64,000 nt of DNA from Rhodobacteraceae bacterium MED-G08 (GTDB lineage: Bacteria; Pseudomonadota; Alphaproteobacteria; Rhodobacterales; Rhodobacteraceae), in contig NTKT01000002.1 of assembly GCA_002457055.1 (NCBI GenBank), forward strand, positions 1 to 64,000, in the 5' to 3' direction. This document shows, piece by piece, positions 1 to 8,168 of this stretch (position 1 is its first letter; each line of letters starts with the position of its first letter). Both the position numbers and the translations under genes were made by a program. Below the pieces are notes generated by a model. That model worked only from the letters and a program-made list of their open reading frames with translations. It searched no databases and had not been told where the DNA came from.

Positions 1-325
1 TACCGACCATTTGGAACTCATACTCAAAATCAGCAACAGCGCGAAGTCCTCTAAAAATTACTGAGGCGTTTACATCATTTGCACAATCTACAAGGAGATT
101 CTCAAATGGATGAGCAATTATTTCTGTGCCAGTTTTTTTGCCGAGACTTGAGCATTCAACTTCAATCATTTTTACTCGCTCATCTAAATTAAAGAGAGGA
201 GATTTGTCCCTATTGATTGCGACACCTATTACAAGTCTATCCACAAGCATTGATGCTCTATTTATTATATCAATATGACCCAATGTTATAGGATCAAATG
301 TACCTGGATATAAACCAATGCGCAC
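1..325 (-). CDS. coaD: Phosphopantetheine adenylyltransferase CoaD (partial, 3' end beyond window)
   Basis: This enzyme transfers AMP from ATP to 4'-phosphopantetheine, the penultimate step of coenzyme A synthesis, in the cytoplasm. About 108 codons are present. The N-terminus carries the nucleotidyltransferase signature GLYPGTFDPITLGH (T/HxGH-type ATP site), followed by DIINRA and, further on, the VIFRGLRAVADFEYEFQM stretch typical of CoaD. The start is GTG at 325, because the conserved IGLYPGTFDP block begins two residues later and no ATG lies in frame close by. The family is usually about 160-165 residues, so roughly one third is missing, cut off by the window edge rather than by mutation. 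Confidence 0.95.
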   Translation of the reverse strand, partial: MRIGLYPGTFDPITLGHIDIINRASMLVDRLVIGVAINRDKSPLFNLDERVKMIEVECSSLGKKTGTEIIAHPFENLLVDCANDVNASVIFRGLRAVADFEYEFQMVG

Positions 326-408
326 TCAGTAATTCCTTAGATAAAACTACAGGGATGGGATCCCACTTTTACAGATTAATTTCAAGGATAAATGAATGAA
401 AAGACATG

Positions 409-843
409 TTAATATCCCATAATCATGCCTTCCAAAGCTTCTTTTTCCATTTCCAATTCAGTTAATCGAGCCTTAACGATGTCTCCTATTGTTACAAGAC
501 CTAATAGTTCACTATTAACAATAACAGGCATGTGACGAAATCGCTTCTCAGTCATTACGGTCAAAACTTGGTCTGCTGTTGCATCAGGCGTGCAACTTAT
601 TAACTTACTGGTCATATAATTGTCGACGGTGTGGTCTAAAGCAACAGCGCCATTCCGAGACAAGATCTTAACGATATCTCTTTCAGATATAATTCCCTCA
701 CAAAACTTTTTGTCAGAAGAGATAACTATTCCACCTATTCTTTTTTTGGACAGCACTTTGATCACTTCGGACATCGCAGCAGACGGCGGTAGTGTTATTA
801 CACCGGGGATTGCCTTTACCTGTAGAACCTGTTGAATGAGCAT
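409..843 (-). CDS. CBS-domain pair protein
   Basis: A 144-residue stand-alone protein made almost entirely of two CBS (Bateman) domains, roughly residues 8-65 and 75-133. Such domains bind adenosyl ligands such as AMP, ATP or SAM and act as energy sensors or regulators of partner proteins; the partner here is unknown. Visible motifs are GGIVISSDKKFCEGIISERDI in repeat 1 (20 residues shown in part) and HMPVIVNSELLGLVTIGDIV in repeat 2. The reading frame is open upstream to 924, but I place the start at the ATG at 843: a GGGAG ribosome site lies 6 nt ahead of it and the preceding residues look non-coding. No enzymatic domain is attached. Confidence 0.85.
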   Translation of the reverse strand: MLIQQVLQVKAIPGVITLPPSAAMSEVIKVLSKKRIGGIVISSDKKFCEGIISERDIVKILSRNGAVALDHTVDNYMTSKLISCTPDATADQVLTVMTEKRFRHMPVIVNSELLGLVTIGDIVKARLTELEMEKEALEGMIMGY

Positions 844-1139
844 TACTAACTCCCAACATTTGCAATTTGTACACAGCAGTGTGCATCTGAACCCACAATC
901 AGTCAAGCAACGAAGTATTTTCAAAATTTTTTATGCGATGGGATTTCGACAGTAAAATCCTTTTATCTTTATTAAAGTTACGTCGGGCGCTTTGTATTAT
1001 CATTCAATAGATGAATTTGCTATTTTGAGTTATTACCATCCTGCTTATTTTCGGTGGTATTTGTATTGATTTTTCTAAAATAGCTCTGGATTTAGCTTTT
1101 TTGCACAAGCATAATGGGCTTAATAACTAGGAGAAGAAA
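844..1139. other. Intergenic region between CBS gene and mmsA
   Basis: About 296 bases between two divergent genes. It must hold the promoters of both. I see no convincing -35/-10 pair, hairpin or RNA gene. A strong AGGAG ribosome site sits just before the mmsA ATG at 1140. Confidence 0.5.
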
Positions 1140-2639
1140 ATGAAAGAGCTAACGCACTATATAAACGGTCAAAGTGTTTCTGGAAGTTCCGGCAGATTTG
1201 GAGACGTATTTAATCCAGCAACTGGTGAGGTTCAGGCACGCGTACCGCTTGCGTCTAAAGAAGAGTTTGATGCAGCTGTTGAAATAGCAGCAAAAGTGCA
1301 ACCCAAGTGGGGAGCTGTAAACCCGCAAAGGCGAGCTCGAGTAATGATGAAGTTCGTCGATTTACTCCACAGAGATATGGATAAACTAGCAGAAGTTTTA
1401 AGTAGTGAGCATGGCAAAACATTTCCAGATGCAAAGGGTGATGTGCAAAGAGGATTGGAAGTGGCAGAATATTGTATTGGGGCCCCTCAAATGCTCAAGG
1501 GTGAATTTACGGATAGCGCAGGTCCTGGCATTGATATGTATTCGATGAAACAACCGCTAGGTGTTTGTGGAGGAATAACCCCATTTAACTTTCCCGCAAT
1601 GATACCTATGTGGATGTTTGCACCATCTATAGTTTGTGGAAATGCTTTCATATTAAAACCATCAGAAAGAGATCCCTCAGTTCCAATTTTATTGGCAGAA
1701 CTTATGGAAGAAGCTGGTCTGCCAAAAGGGGTACTTCAAGTCATCAATGGAGATAAGGTAAGCGTAGATGCTATGTTGAGCAACCCCACAGTACAGTCAA
1801 TTGGGTTTGTTGGTTCGACACCAATTGCCGAATATATTTACGGGACAGGTTGTGCTAATGGAAAACGTGTTCAATGCTTTGGTGGGGCTAAAAACCACAT
1901 GATTGTAATGCCAGATGCAGATATGGATTTAGCAGCAGATGCATTGGTTGGATCAGGTTATGGTGCTGCTGGTGAGCGTTGTATGGCGATTTCAGTAGCT
2001 GTACCCGTCGGCGAAGAAACAGCAGATCGCCTAATTGAAAAGTTGGCACCACGTATCGAAAAACTAAAGGTAGGACCTTACACAGCAGGAGACGATGTTG
2101 ACTTTGGTCCCGTGGTTACAAGTGCAGCAAAACAAAATATTTTGAATCTCGTTCAGAGTGGAATAGATCAAGGAGCCGAATTAGTTATTGATGGGCGAGA
2201 TTTTAGCCTTCAAGGTTATGAACATGGCTTCTTTGTTGGCCCACATTTGTTCGACAGAGTTACGCCAGATATGGATATTTATAAGAAGGAAATATTTGGT
2301 CCAGTTTTGTCTACTGTAAGAGCAGGTTCCTATGAGGAAGCCATCGGATTAGCCATGAGCCATGAATATGGCAACGGGACGGCTATTTTTACTAGAGACG
2401 GTGATACTGCAAGAGATTTCGCAAACCGAATAAATATTGGAATGGTTGGAGTTAATGTACCAATTCCGGTGCCGCTCGCATATCATACGTTTGGTGGCTG
2501 GAAAAAATCTGTATTTGGTGATTTGAATCAACATGGCCCAGATGCATTCAAATTTTACACTAGAACAAAAACTGTAACCAGCAGGTGGCCATCAGGTATT
2601 AAAGAAGGTGGGGAATTCAACTTTAAAGCGATGGATTAA
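1140..2639 (+). CDS. mmsA: Methylmalonate-semialdehyde dehydrogenase (CoA-acylating)
   Basis: It oxidises (methyl)malonate semialdehyde with NAD+ and CoA to propionyl-CoA or acetyl-CoA plus CO2, the last steps of valine, thymine and beta-alanine breakdown. The 499-residue length is normal. Visible features are the ALDH core motif PFNFPAMIPMWMFAPSI (about residues 148-163), the NAD-binding GFVGSTPIAEYIY (222-234) and the catalytic Cys281 in GAAGERCMAISVAV. CoA-acylating members characteristically lack the general-base glutamate of hydrolytic ALDHs, and the FGGAKNHMIVMPDAD stretch fits that. An AGGAG site precedes the ATG. It is co-directional with mmsB 57-68 bp downstream, giving a valine-catabolic pair. 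The acyl-CoA dehydrogenase and enoyl-CoA hydratase often found between them are absent here. Confidence 0.97.
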   Translation: MKELTHYINGQSVSGSSGRFGDVFNPATGEVQARVPLASKEEFDAAVEIAAKVQPKWGAVNPQRRARVMMKFVDLLHRDMDKLAEVLSSEHGKTFPDAKGDVQRGLEVAEYCIGAPQMLKGEFTDSAGPGIDMYSMKQPLGVCGGITPFNFPAMIPMWMFAPSIVCGNAFILKPSERDPSVPILLAELMEEAGLPKGVLQVINGDKVSVDAMLSNPTVQSIGFVGSTPIAEYIYGTGCANGKRVQCFGGAKNHMIVMPDADMDLAADALVGSGYGAAGERCMAISVAVPVGEETADRLIEKLAPRIEKLKVGPYTAGDDVDFGPVVTSAAKQNILNLVQSGIDQGAELVIDGRDFSLQGYEHGFFVGPHLFDRVTPDMDIYKKEIFGPVLSTVRAGSYEEAIGLAMSHEYGNGTAIFTRDGDTARDFANRINIGMVGVNVPIPVPLAYHTFGGWKKSVFGDLNQHGPDAFKFYTRTKTVTSRWPSGIKEGGEFNFKAMD

Positions 2640-2707
2640 TATTTAATTTCTGAATGGCGATAATAAACTAACAGTTCTAGGTTCCATTTTAAAATATGGA
2701 GATAAAT

Positions 2708-3571
2708 TTGAAAATTGGTTTCATAGGCCTTGGCAATATGGGCGCACCAATGGCAAAAAACTTAGCCAAAAATGGTTTAGATGTTTTGGGTTTCGATACG
2801 GATAACTCAATAAAGTTACCTGAAATAACTATGATGCCATCCATACCAGCAATTCTTAATGAAGTAGACATCGTTTTCACAATGTTACCGTCGGGATTAA
2901 TAGTTAAAGAGATAGTGTCCGAATTTATTAACAATTTTAATGCTGAGAGCACATTAATCGACTGTTCTACCATTGATGTTAAGACGACGAAAGAAGTTTG
3001 CCAGACCCTTAGTAATAAAAAGGTAAATATGCTGGATGCGCCAGTATCTGGTGGTGTTCAGGGAGCAAAATCTGGCAGCCTTACGTTTATGGTTGGAGGA
3101 AGTAGAGATGATTTTGATCAATTAAGGTTCTTATTTGAATACATGGGAAGTAGATCTGTTTATTGCGGTGAAAACGGAAGTGGGCAAACCGCAAAAATTT
3201 GTAATAATATGATACTTGGGGTTACTATGATCGCGACTTGTGAAGCCTTTGCATTGGCAGATAAACTCGAGTTGGACCGCGAAGCCATGTTTGACGTTGT
3301 GTCCACTTCATCTGGATATAGTTGGTCAATGAATAGCTACTGCCCTGCTCCTGGAGTTGGGCCAAAAGCGCCATCTGACAACAATTACATCCCAGGTTTT
3401 TCGTCAGATTTAATGCTAAAAGATCTTATGCTATCTCAAAATGCAGCGAGCGAAACTAAGGCTTCTACTCCTATGGGGGATCTTGCAATGACGCTTTACA
3501 AAGATTTTGTAGAAAACAAGAACGGATCCGGTTTGGATTTTTCTGCTATCCTAAAAACTTTTGAAGTATAA
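2708..3571 (+). CDS. mmsB: 3-hydroxyisobutyrate dehydrogenase (probable TTG start)
   Basis: It oxidises 3-hydroxyisobutyrate to methylmalonate semialdehyde, the substrate of the upstream mmsA product. The protein has the N-terminal Rossmann fingerprint IGFIGLGNMGAPMAKNL, the substrate motif DAPVSGGVQGAKSGSL and the catalytic lysine in GSGQTAKICNNMIL; the C-terminal half is the all-alpha dimerisation domain. Two starts are possible. ATG at 2696 adds four residues but has no ribosome site. TTG at 2708 has GGAG, which overlaps the ATG codon's own bases, exactly 6 nt ahead and gives the family's usual MKIGFIGLGNMG beginning with 287 residues. I prefer TTG. The enzyme call is secure; a related beta-hydroxyacid dehydrogenase such as tartronate semialdehyde reductase is less likely given mmsA next door. 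Confidence 0.94.
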   Translation: MKIGFIGLGNMGAPMAKNLAKNGLDVLGFDTDNSIKLPEITMMPSIPAILNEVDIVFTMLPSGLIVKEIVSEFINNFNAESTLIDCSTIDVKTTKEVCQTLSNKKVNMLDAPVSGGVQGAKSGSLTFMVGGSRDDFDQLRFLFEYMGSRSVYCGENGSGQTAKICNNMILGVTMIATCEAFALADKLELDREAMFDVVSTSSGYSWSMNSYCPAPGVGPKAPSDNNYIPGFSSDLMLKDLMLSQNAASETKASTPMGDLAMTLYKDFVENKNGSGLDFSAILKTFEV

Positions 3572-3678
3572 ATAGTACATTATAAACGTGATTGACCCAC
3601 CTTTTTGAAAGAATATACGAGCTGGTCCTGCACTCATCATTAGGGCCATAAAAAAACCAATTATTTATTGAGAATCCT

Positions 3679-4284
3679 ATGCCAAAATACCATCACTCTC
3701 ACATTTTAAAAAAATACTTTTTTGCTTGGAATTTAATACTGGCCTATACTTTTTTATCTGTTTTAAGCACCCTAACTGTTAGTGCAGAAGAGGCTGATAA
3801 TCTATCTATAGATGATGCTATGGCAGGAGAGCCGCAAAAAATACAACCATATATTAAAGAGACAATTAAAAACTGGAACCTTAAATGTATTGCACCACAG
3901 AATTCCATAGAACGTTGCGAAGCAAACCAAATAATATTTAACGATAAAAAACAACCAGTTGCCGAGATTTCAATATTCAAACTATCAGATAATCAAGTAG
4001 CCGAGGCTGCTGCAACCATCATCGTGCCTTTAGAAACTATTCTTTCTGAAGGATTAATTTTGGCCATACAAGACTTAGAGCCAAAAAAATATCAGTTCAA
4101 ATTCTGTAATAGTCTTGGCTGCTATTCACAAATTGGACTAACTAAAGAAGAAGTAGAGGCGCTCAAAAATAAAGAAAAAGCTTCCATCTATTTAAAACAT
4201 ATATCTTCAGGTGATCAGCAAGTAATTATTCCTATTTCTCTGGTTGGTTTCATGAAAACATTTTCTAAAGTAATAAAACCCTAA
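3679..4284 (+). CDS. Invasion-associated locus B (IalB) family periplasmic protein
   Basis: A 201-residue exported protein. A signal peptide with a hydrophobic stretch at about residues 15-35 ends near the ALTVSA-like cleavage region before EEADN. The mature part shows the IalB pattern: an early W-x-x-x-C (NWNLKC) with a second Cys (ERCEAN), a central IIVPLETILSEGLILAIQDL segment and a late FCNSLGCYSQIGL with two cysteines, suggesting two disulfides. IalB proteins are widespread in alphaproteobacteria; the name comes from Bartonella invasion studies, and a general envelope role is more likely in a free-living organism. The gene ends 4 bp from the convergent lpxB gene. No catalytic residues are evident. 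Confidence 0.85.
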   Translation: MPKYHHSHILKKYFFAWNLILAYTFLSVLSTLTVSAEEADNLSIDDAMAGEPQKIQPYIKETIKNWNLKCIAPQNSIERCEANQIIFNDKKQPVAEISIFKLSDNQVAEAAATIIVPLETILSEGLILAIQDLEPKKYQFKFCNSLGCYSQIGLTKEEVEALKNKEKASIYLKHISSGDQQVIIPISLVGFMKTFSKVIKP

Positions 4285-4288
4285 CATT

Positions 4289-5461
4289 CTAAGTTTTGTG
4301 TATCTCCAAAAAAGCTATAACAGATTTTGCGGCTACAGTGCCTGAATTTTCTCCACCAACGCTCAAAAGGTCTAAAGATTTTCGCATTGCTGTTTTTTGA
4401 CCAATCGGATCTTCTAGCTGATTTACCAAGGCTTGAAAAATCTTATCAGGCTTACAATTGCTGCCAATAAATTCTGGAATAGTATGCTGTTCGGAAATTA
4501 AATTCACGAGGTTTACACTCTTAACGCTTACTAACAGCCGAAAAACGAGTCTTGATAAAAAACCCATATCGTAAGCGATTACCATTGGAGTTTCAGTAGA
4601 CGCCAATTCTAAAGAAACTGTGCCTGACGCTGCTAATGCAATATCGCAAGAAGCGAATACTTCACGTTTTAGTTTCTGAAAATCATTACTTGAAAGATCA
4701 TCCTTAGTTACCACAATTATATTGTTGCCCCACCTCTGCAAATTTTCTACCACAATATGCTCGACTGCAGGGGCTACTACAGTAACTATCCTAGTATTTA
4801 ATTTTTGAGAAATCAGCATTGACGAAACATTTTTAAAAACGGGCATTAAACGATCAACTTCAGATATTCTTGAACCAGGCAGAAATGCTACAAGGGTATC
4901 ATTTTCGCCTATTTTATGTTGTTGCCGAAATTTTTTTACCAAACTTGGTTCTGGCAAATTTTCATTTGCCACTGGATGCCCAACAAAATCGCAACTTATT
5001 CCTTCCCGTTGCATGTAAGGTGGTTCAAATGGAAACAATGCTAAAATATGATCTACATAACCAGAAATTTTTTTTGCTCTATTGGGACGCCAAGCCCAAA
5101 CGGTTGGTGCAACGTAGTGGATAGTATTTATGAATAATTTTTTACGAACCATTTTGGCAACCCGCAAAGAAAATTCTGGCGCATCAATCGTAATTAGTAC
5201 ATCGGGTTTAAGTCGCAGTATGTCGTCTACTGTATTTTTAATTCGTTTTTTCAGAAAAATGTATTTGGCTAAAATCTCGCCGATACCCATAACCGCTATT
5301 TCAGTTATTGGGAATAAGCTAGTCAGTCCTTGTTCTTCCATTAAAGGACCACCTACGCCATGAAAGTCCAATTCATAGGCAGCACAGCTTTTTAAACCAG
5401 CCATTAATTCAGCTCCAAGCTTATCACCCGAAGGTTCACCCGCAACTAAATACACTTTCAT
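4289..5461 (-). CDS. lpxB: Lipid-A-disaccharide synthase LpxB
   Basis: It joins UDP-2,3-diacylglucosamine and lipid X to form the lipid A disaccharide, at the inner face of the cytoplasmic membrane. This is a GT19 glycosyltransferase of 390 residues, the usual length. Diagnostic stretches are VAGEPSGDKLGAELM at the N-terminus, HYVAPTVWAWRPNRAKKI (about 117-135), FVGHPVANE and FLPGSRISEVDRLMPV in the middle, and the nucleotide-binding ASGTVSLELASTETPMVIAY in the C-terminal half. It is the last gene of the pyrH-to-lpxB operon; its ATG overlaps the lpxI stop codon as ATGA, implying translational coupling. Confidence 0.97.
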   Translation of the reverse strand: MKVYLVAGEPSGDKLGAELMAGLKSCAAYELDFHGVGGPLMEEQGLTSLFPITEIAVMGIGEILAKYIFLKKRIKNTVDDILRLKPDVLITIDAPEFSLRVAKMVRKKLFINTIHYVAPTVWAWRPNRAKKISGYVDHILALFPFEPPYMQREGISCDFVGHPVANENLPEPSLVKKFRQQHKIGENDTLVAFLPGSRISEVDRLMPVFKNVSSMLISQKLNTRIVTVVAPAVEHIVVENLQRWGNNIIVVTKDDLSSNDFQKLKREVFASCDIALAASGTVSLELASTETPMVIAYDMGFLSRLVFRLLVSVKSVNLVNLISEQHTIPEFIGSNCKPDKIFQALVNQLEDPIGQKTAMRKSLDLLSVGGENSGTVAAKSVIAFLEIHKT

Positions 5462-6273
5462 TTTTCCCGCTCCTTAACGATAAATGATAATGAAAGCTCT
5501 TCGCACAGTCGAAAGCATTCGTCCTGGTCTAGTACAATAACTTTACCAGGAGTTATAATAATTGAAGCCAACTTTGCATCATATACTTGACGGATTGTTT
5601 CCGGCCCTATTGTAGGCATGTCCACGCGTAAGTCCTGGTTTATTTTTTCTCTTTTTACGAAAACACCTACTCCTACTCGCCTTAGAGCAATAGAGGTATC
5701 GCGAACATAACCAAGCAGCTGTTCTGTGCCTTGAACCGTTTCAATACCTAAAACCTGTCCAGCCTCGACAACTATCGACTGGCCTATGTCAAGACAACTT
5801 GTTCTTTCTAAAATTTCATCAGCACGCTTAACATCCTCTACATTTAAGTTGTCTACAGAGCCACTATAAACCCCTGCTTTTAATGTTAAATTCCTCACTA
5901 CTTCATGTGCCCCAATGGGAGTAATATTTGCCTCAAGGAATAATGAAATAATGTATTTTAAAACTGTATCATCACCTTGTTGCATGGCATTAAAAATTAA
6001 ATGAGACCTTGTTTTTGAAAACTCGTCAAATTTTGTCTCATCCAATAATGGCCTTTTCATATCGCCAACCATGACAACGCTACGAATACCACGGGCATTT
6101 AAATCTTCAAAGAAATAACCGAGCTGATTAAAATTATGAAACTTAGCACGGTCACTCAGAGAACACGGCATGCCCTCAAACCCTATCACGTATGGATCAG
6201 AAAGTTCTTCATAAACTATTTTTGGTAAAGTACCTCCGCCAGCTATGATTGCAACATTCTTATAATTTTTCAT
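5458..6273 (-). CDS. lpxI: UDP-2,3-diacylglucosamine pyrophosphatase LpxI
   Basis: It hydrolyses UDP-2,3-diacylglucosamine to lipid X and UMP, the step done by LpxH in gammaproteobacteria. It is a 271-residue DUF1009 protein. Family landmarks are the N-terminal IIAGGGTLPKIVYEEL (about 9-24), the MVGDMKRP segment, the LFLEANITPIGAHEVV region, and QSIVVEAGQVLGIETVQGTEQLL in the C-terminal catalytic domain, which carries the metal-binding acidic residues. Its position between lpxA and lpxB is the standard alphaproteobacterial order, and no LpxH homologue is seen in the window. The 3' end overlaps the lpxB start by 4 bp. Confidence 0.95.
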   Translation of the reverse strand: MKNYKNVAIIAGGGTLPKIVYEELSDPYVIGFEGMPCSLSDRAKFHNFNQLGYFFEDLNARGIRSVVMVGDMKRPLLDETKFDEFSKTRSHLIFNAMQQGDDTVLKYIISLFLEANITPIGAHEVVRNLTLKAGVYSGSVDNLNVEDVKRADEILERTSCLDIGQSIVVEAGQVLGIETVQGTEQLLGYVRDTSIALRRVGVGVFVKREKINQDLRVDMPTIGPETIRQVYDAKLASIIITPGKVIVLDQDECFRLCEELSLSFIVKEREK

Positions 6274-6279
6274 ATTATT

Positions 6280-7068
6280 TTATCTAGGGGTAAGGAAAGA
6301 CCTATCACTGTGGCCTAAAACAAAACTTACAATTTTTTCTACGTATTTGCTTTCACTATCATCTGTTAGCTTTTGAGCCCGGTCCTGGAAAGTACCATCT
6401 CCCTGTGAAAGGGTCTGAAATGCTGCCCTCAATGCCATAATATCAGCTCTAGGAACTCCTTTACGTTTTAAGCCTACCAGATTTAAACCATCTAATTCAC
6501 CCCTGGGAGCTTGAACCAATCCGTAGGGGATCACATCATTAGTGACCATTGTTACTGCTCCGATTATAGCTCCCTCACCTATCCTGACAAATTGATGTAC
6601 TCCACTTAATCCACCAACGATAACATTATCTTCTATTATGCAATGCCCAGCTAAAGAAGCATTATTTACTAAAATGACATTATCTCCAACTTGAGCATCG
6701 TGCGCTATATGACACCCGGCCATGAATAGTCCGTCATTGCCAACTTTCGTTATTCCTCCACCACCTTTAGTTCCTACGTTTATGGTGACATGCTCTCGAA
6801 TTTGATTTCGACTTCCTATTTTTAAACTAGTACTTTCACCATTGAATTTTTTGTCTTGCGGTATTTCCCCCAAGACAGCAAAAGGGAAAACCGTATTTTC
6901 ATCACCCAAGTGGGTATCGCCCTTTATGACAACATGACTTTTCAATTCTACATTTTGTCCCAATCTGACTTTACTTCCCACAAAGCAAAAGGGTCCTATG
7001 GAAGTTCCCTCGCCAATTTCCGCTCCATCTTCAATTATGGCGCTATGATGGATATTTACATTTGCCAC
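6280..7068 (-). CDS. lpxA: UDP-N-acetylglucosamine O-acyltransferase LpxA (GTG start)
   Basis: It attaches a 3-hydroxyacyl chain from acyl-ACP to the 3-OH of UDP-GlcNAc, the first step of lipid A synthesis. The protein has 262 residues: a left-handed beta-helix of hexapeptide repeats over about residues 5-190 (for example GEGTSIGPFCFVG, VGDNVILVNNASLAGH), then an alpha-helical tail. The catalytic histidine lies in the GCHIAHDAQVGDN segment. The start codon is GTG at 7068, supported by a GAGG ribosome site 7 nt upstream; that site sits inside the last codons of fabZ, which ends 2 bp before. It is followed closely by lpxI. Confidence 0.97.
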   Translation of the reverse strand: MANVNIHHSAIIEDGAEIGEGTSIGPFCFVGSKVRLGQNVELKSHVVIKGDTHLGDENTVFPFAVLGEIPQDKKFNGESTSLKIGSRNQIREHVTINVGTKGGGGITKVGNDGLFMAGCHIAHDAQVGDNVILVNNASLAGHCIIEDNVIVGGLSGVHQFVRIGEGAIIGAVTMVTNDVIPYGLVQAPRGELDGLNLVGLKRKGVPRADIMALRAAFQTLSQGDGTFQDRAQKLTDDSESKYVEKIVSFVLGHSDRSFLTPR

Positions 7069-7070
7069 GA

Positions 7071-7541
7071 TTATACCTCGGTATTATTCAAATCCATCAT
7101 AGCAGAAAATTCCGCTTGAGCTGCCATTTCACCATCAACACTAGCCTCTCCGTAAAATTTCCATACTTTACCACCAGGTTTCCCCCTTAAGGTATTTAAA
7201 TTCATGATCAATTGATCGCCAGGAGTTACCTTTCTTCTAAACTTACAGTTATCGATTGCCATAAAATATATAAGCATGTTTTTATCTGCCAAATTCAAAC
7301 CGACTCCAACCATTACAGCTGCCGTTTGTGCCATTGCCTCCACTATCATAATACCCGGCATAATTGGAGTAGTTGGGAAATGACCCTGAAATTGTGGTTC
7401 ATTAAATGTAATATTTTTTAAACCAGTGGCTTTATTAAAACCATCTATATCAACTACTTTGTCGACCAATAGAAACGGATACCGATGCGGCAGAATACGC
7501 TTTATTAAATCAATATCTGCAATTCTTTCAACATCACTCAT
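7071..7541 (-). CDS. fabZ: 3-hydroxyacyl-ACP dehydratase FabZ
   Basis: It dehydrates 3-hydroxyacyl-ACP to trans-2-enoyl-ACP in fatty acid elongation and so competes with LpxA for 3-hydroxyacyl-ACP. It is a 156-residue hot-dog fold protein. The active site is visible as [22 protein letters not shown] with catalytic His54 and Glu68; [14 protein letters not shown] near the N-terminus is also diagnostic. An AAGGA site lies 6 nt before the ATG. It is placed between skp and lpxA. In many alphaproteobacteria lpxD lies just upstream; here the gap to skp is only 73 bp and holds no gene. Confidence 0.97.
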   Translation of the reverse strand: MSDVERIADIDLIKRILPHRYPFLLVDKVVDIDGFNKATGLKNITFNEPQFQGHFPTTPIMPGIMIVEAMAQTAAVMVGVGLNLADKNMLIYFMAIDNCKFRRKVTPGDQLIMNLNTLRGKPGGKVWKFYGEASVDGEMAAQAEFSAMMDLNNTEV

Positions 7542-7614
7542 AAAAGTTCCTTCTCATTGGAATACTATACAGGATTTACTTAACATCAAAACGACCTCTC
7601 AAAAGTGGGTCTAG

Positions 7615-8166
7615 TTAGTCAGCGTTCTTAGTCCCGTCTCCTAACTTATCATTTATTAACTCTATTGCCTTATCAGTAATATCGACCATCGGATTGGATA
7701 AAACTATGTTACGTCTGTCAATTATTACGGATGCTTTATAACTCAGCATAATTTCTTGCAAGAACGGGACAGAAAGCTGCAATAATTTATTTATGTTTTC
7801 GTCTCGAAGTTCAAAAAGCGTATTTTCCAACGCCGCACGTTCTTTTCGAATAGCATTGGCTCTTTCATCGAATTCAACTGCTAATTTTCTGAATTCATCC
7901 GCAGCAAGAGTTTTACGCAGTTCTACTAGGCTTTGTTCTTCAGCTTCGAGGTTACTCTGTATGACTGTATTACTTTCAACCAGTTCGCTCTGCGCGTTTT
8001 CAAATTCTTTAAATATGCGCTGCCCATATTGCGTCTCCCTAGCAATTCTCGATATATCTATTGTCAGTACACTAGAAAAACTGGCTTCACCAGTGTCCGT
8101 CTCTTGCGCAATAGTAATTGCTGGACAATAAACAGAAAGACAAAAAAGAATACATAGGAGCCGCAT
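7615..8166 (-). CDS. skp: OmpH/Skp-family periplasmic chaperone
   Basis: A 183-residue exported protein with a signal peptide (hydrophobic residues 3-20, cleavage likely after AIA or AQ near residue 21). The body, about residues 45-125, is charged and helical with heptad-like spacing (ENAQSELVESNTVIQSNLEAE and onward), as expected for the tentacle coiled coils of Skp/OmpH that hold unfolded outer-membrane proteins. The C-terminal segment SYKASVIIDRRNIVLSNPMVDITDKAIELIN (given in part) is the conserved OmpH beta/alpha end. It is encoded 2 bp after bamA, whose product assembles the same clients. Sequence divergence in this family is high, so the call rests on layout plus context. Confidence 0.85.
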   Translation of the reverse strand: MRLLCILFCLSVYCPAITIAQETDTGEASFSSVLTIDISRIARETQYGQRIFKEFENAQSELVESNTVIQSNLEAEEQSLVELRKTLAADEFRKLAVEFDERANAIRKERAALENTLFELRDENINKLLQLSVPFLQEIMLSYKASVIIDRRNIVLSNPMVDITDKAIELINDKLGDGTKNAD

Positions 8167-8168
8167 TT

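Noticed and set aside
3636-3660. GGTCCT...AGGGCC stem between mmsB and the IalB gene
   Set aside because: Six pairs with one G-U and a 12-nt loop, followed by A rather than U residues; too weak for a terminator call.
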